From an uncultured Bacteroidota bacterium (GTDB taxonomy: Bacteria; Bacteroidota; Bacteroidia; Bacteroidales; UBA12481): a DNA stretch of 32,969 nucleotides. Below are positions 32,570 through 32,969 of this stretch, one piece after another. The notes below the pieces were generated by a model. It did not search any database, was not told the DNA's origin, and was given only the letters and a program-made list of their open reading frames with translations. The DNA lies in contig CAINOB010000080.1 in NCBI GenBank assembly GCA_903851365.1, forward strand, positions 1-32,969, written 5' to 3'. The translations under genes were made by a program, and so were the position numbers. Within the stretch, counting starts at the first letter, position 1. Every line of letters starts with the position of its first letter.

Positions 32570-32577
32570 CAAAATTA
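32570..32577 (-). promoter_or_regulatory. Candidate -7 box for the porW-porX-tsaE operon
   Basis: On the minus strand TAATTTTG is an exact TAnnTTTG match about 44 bp upstream of the porW ATG. A properly spaced -33 TTTG was not seen (the nearest is 13 bp away), so support is partial. Confidence 0.4.
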
Positions 32578-32659
32578 TTTTATACTCCGACAAAATCCTT
32601 ATCTATTCAAAATAATAGTAATTTAGGTCCTTAGACCAATCTTATATTAAAATACAGTC

Positions 32660-32664
32660 AGGAG
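32660..32664 (+). promoter_or_regulatory. Shine-Dalgarno-like site of the response regulator gene
   Basis: AGGAG three bases before the ATG at 32668 (tight spacing). It supports that start; most other genes in the window lack such a site, as is usual in Bacteroidota. Confidence 0.45.
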
Positions 32665-32667
32665 CCT

Positions 32668-32969
32668 ATGAAAATTTTCGTAGTAGAAGATGACAAGTTT
32701 TATAATAAACTGATAGAGCACCATTTACGCTTAAATCCTGATTTCGAGGTTGAGACTTTTTTCACTGGAAAGTCCTTTTTGAACAAATTAGGAGAAAATC
32801 CCGATATCGTTACCCTTGATTTTGGTTTACCGGATATGGATGGCCATGAGATCATGGAAAAGGTTAAAAAATATGATCCTGGCATTCATGTTGTGATGAT
32901 TTCAGGGCAGGAAGATATTTCCACAGCTGTAAAGCTCTTAAAACAAGGTGCATACGACTACATCACCAA
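32668..32969 (+). CDS. Response regulator, probably sigma-54-dependent (NtrC type), cut by window end
   Basis: The first 100 residues of a CheY-like receiver domain. It has the acidic pair Asp8/Asp9 (VVEDDKF), phosphoacceptor Asp51 (IVTLDFGLPDMDG), a Ser in MISGQEDISTAVKLLKQGAYDYIT, and a break just before the expected conserved Lys. The sequence closely resembles the N-terminus of Bacteroidota response regulators that continue into an AAA+ sigma-54 activator and a Fis-type DNA-binding domain, but that part lies outside the window. It is divergent from porW, 141 bp away. No T9SS role is proven. Confidence 0.85.
   Translation, partial: MKIFVVEDDKFYNKLIEHHLRLNPDFEVETFFTGKSFLNKLGENPDIVTLDFGLPDMDGHEIMEKVKKYDPGIHVVMISGQEDISTAVKLLKQGAYDYIT

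Noticed and set aside
32700-32885. A 61-residue minus-strand frame at the window end
   Set aside because: It is antisense to the clear response-regulator receiver domain.

Overview
The window is chromosomal DNA from a member of the Bacteroidota, most likely an environmental, gliding or secreting Bacteroidia lineage. The evidence is a PorW/SprE and PorX pair (type IX secretion, T9SS), a T9SS C-terminal sorting domain, Bacteroidota-type WaaA, FadL and DUF5009 proteins, an epimerase-type threonine dehydrogenase, and candidate promoters of the TAnnTTTG type. No tRNA, rRNA or CRISPR was seen. The ligase, carrier protein and oxoamine synthase genes, and the sigma factor with its T9SS-tagged partner, are the parts that look least like a described system.

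Layout. Positions 1-4040 (minus strand): a membrane acyltransferase-like protein, a FadL-type outer-membrane transporter and an L-threonine 3-dehydrogenase. Positions 4230-8887 (plus strand): a 2-amino-3-ketobutyrate CoA ligase (kbl), then after a terminator an acetyl-CoA-synthetase-like ligase, a stand-alone carrier protein and a second Kbl-like enzyme. A complete 1420-bp IS3-family element with a TAC target duplication separates these from acpS (holo-ACP synthase). Positions 10786-19212 (minus): an ECF-type sigma factor overlapping a one-pass membrane protein with a T9SS sorting domain; threonine aldolase overlapping a B12-dependent ribonucleotide reductase; WaaA (Kdo transferase) behind a small outer-membrane protein. 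Positions 19339-26441 (plus): a VPS10/BNR-type propeller protein and a 1156-residue predicted outer-membrane protein. Positions 26438-32526 (minus): porW, porX, tsaE and alanine dehydrogenase, tightly packed. Position 32668 to the end: the start of a response regulator, divergent from porW.

How the parts may work together. Threonine dehydrogenase and Kbl turn threonine into glycine and acetyl-CoA, and threonine aldolase gives a second route to glycine. The ligase, carrier protein and Kbl-like enzyme look like a carrier-protein version of the Kbl reaction, with acpS nearby to activate the carrier. This is inference.

A second theme is repeats. Several families of short degenerate repeats and palindromes lie between genes, and some run in frame through genes: the sigma factor tail, a WaaA loop, and the signal peptide and an N-terminal segment of the large outer-membrane protein.
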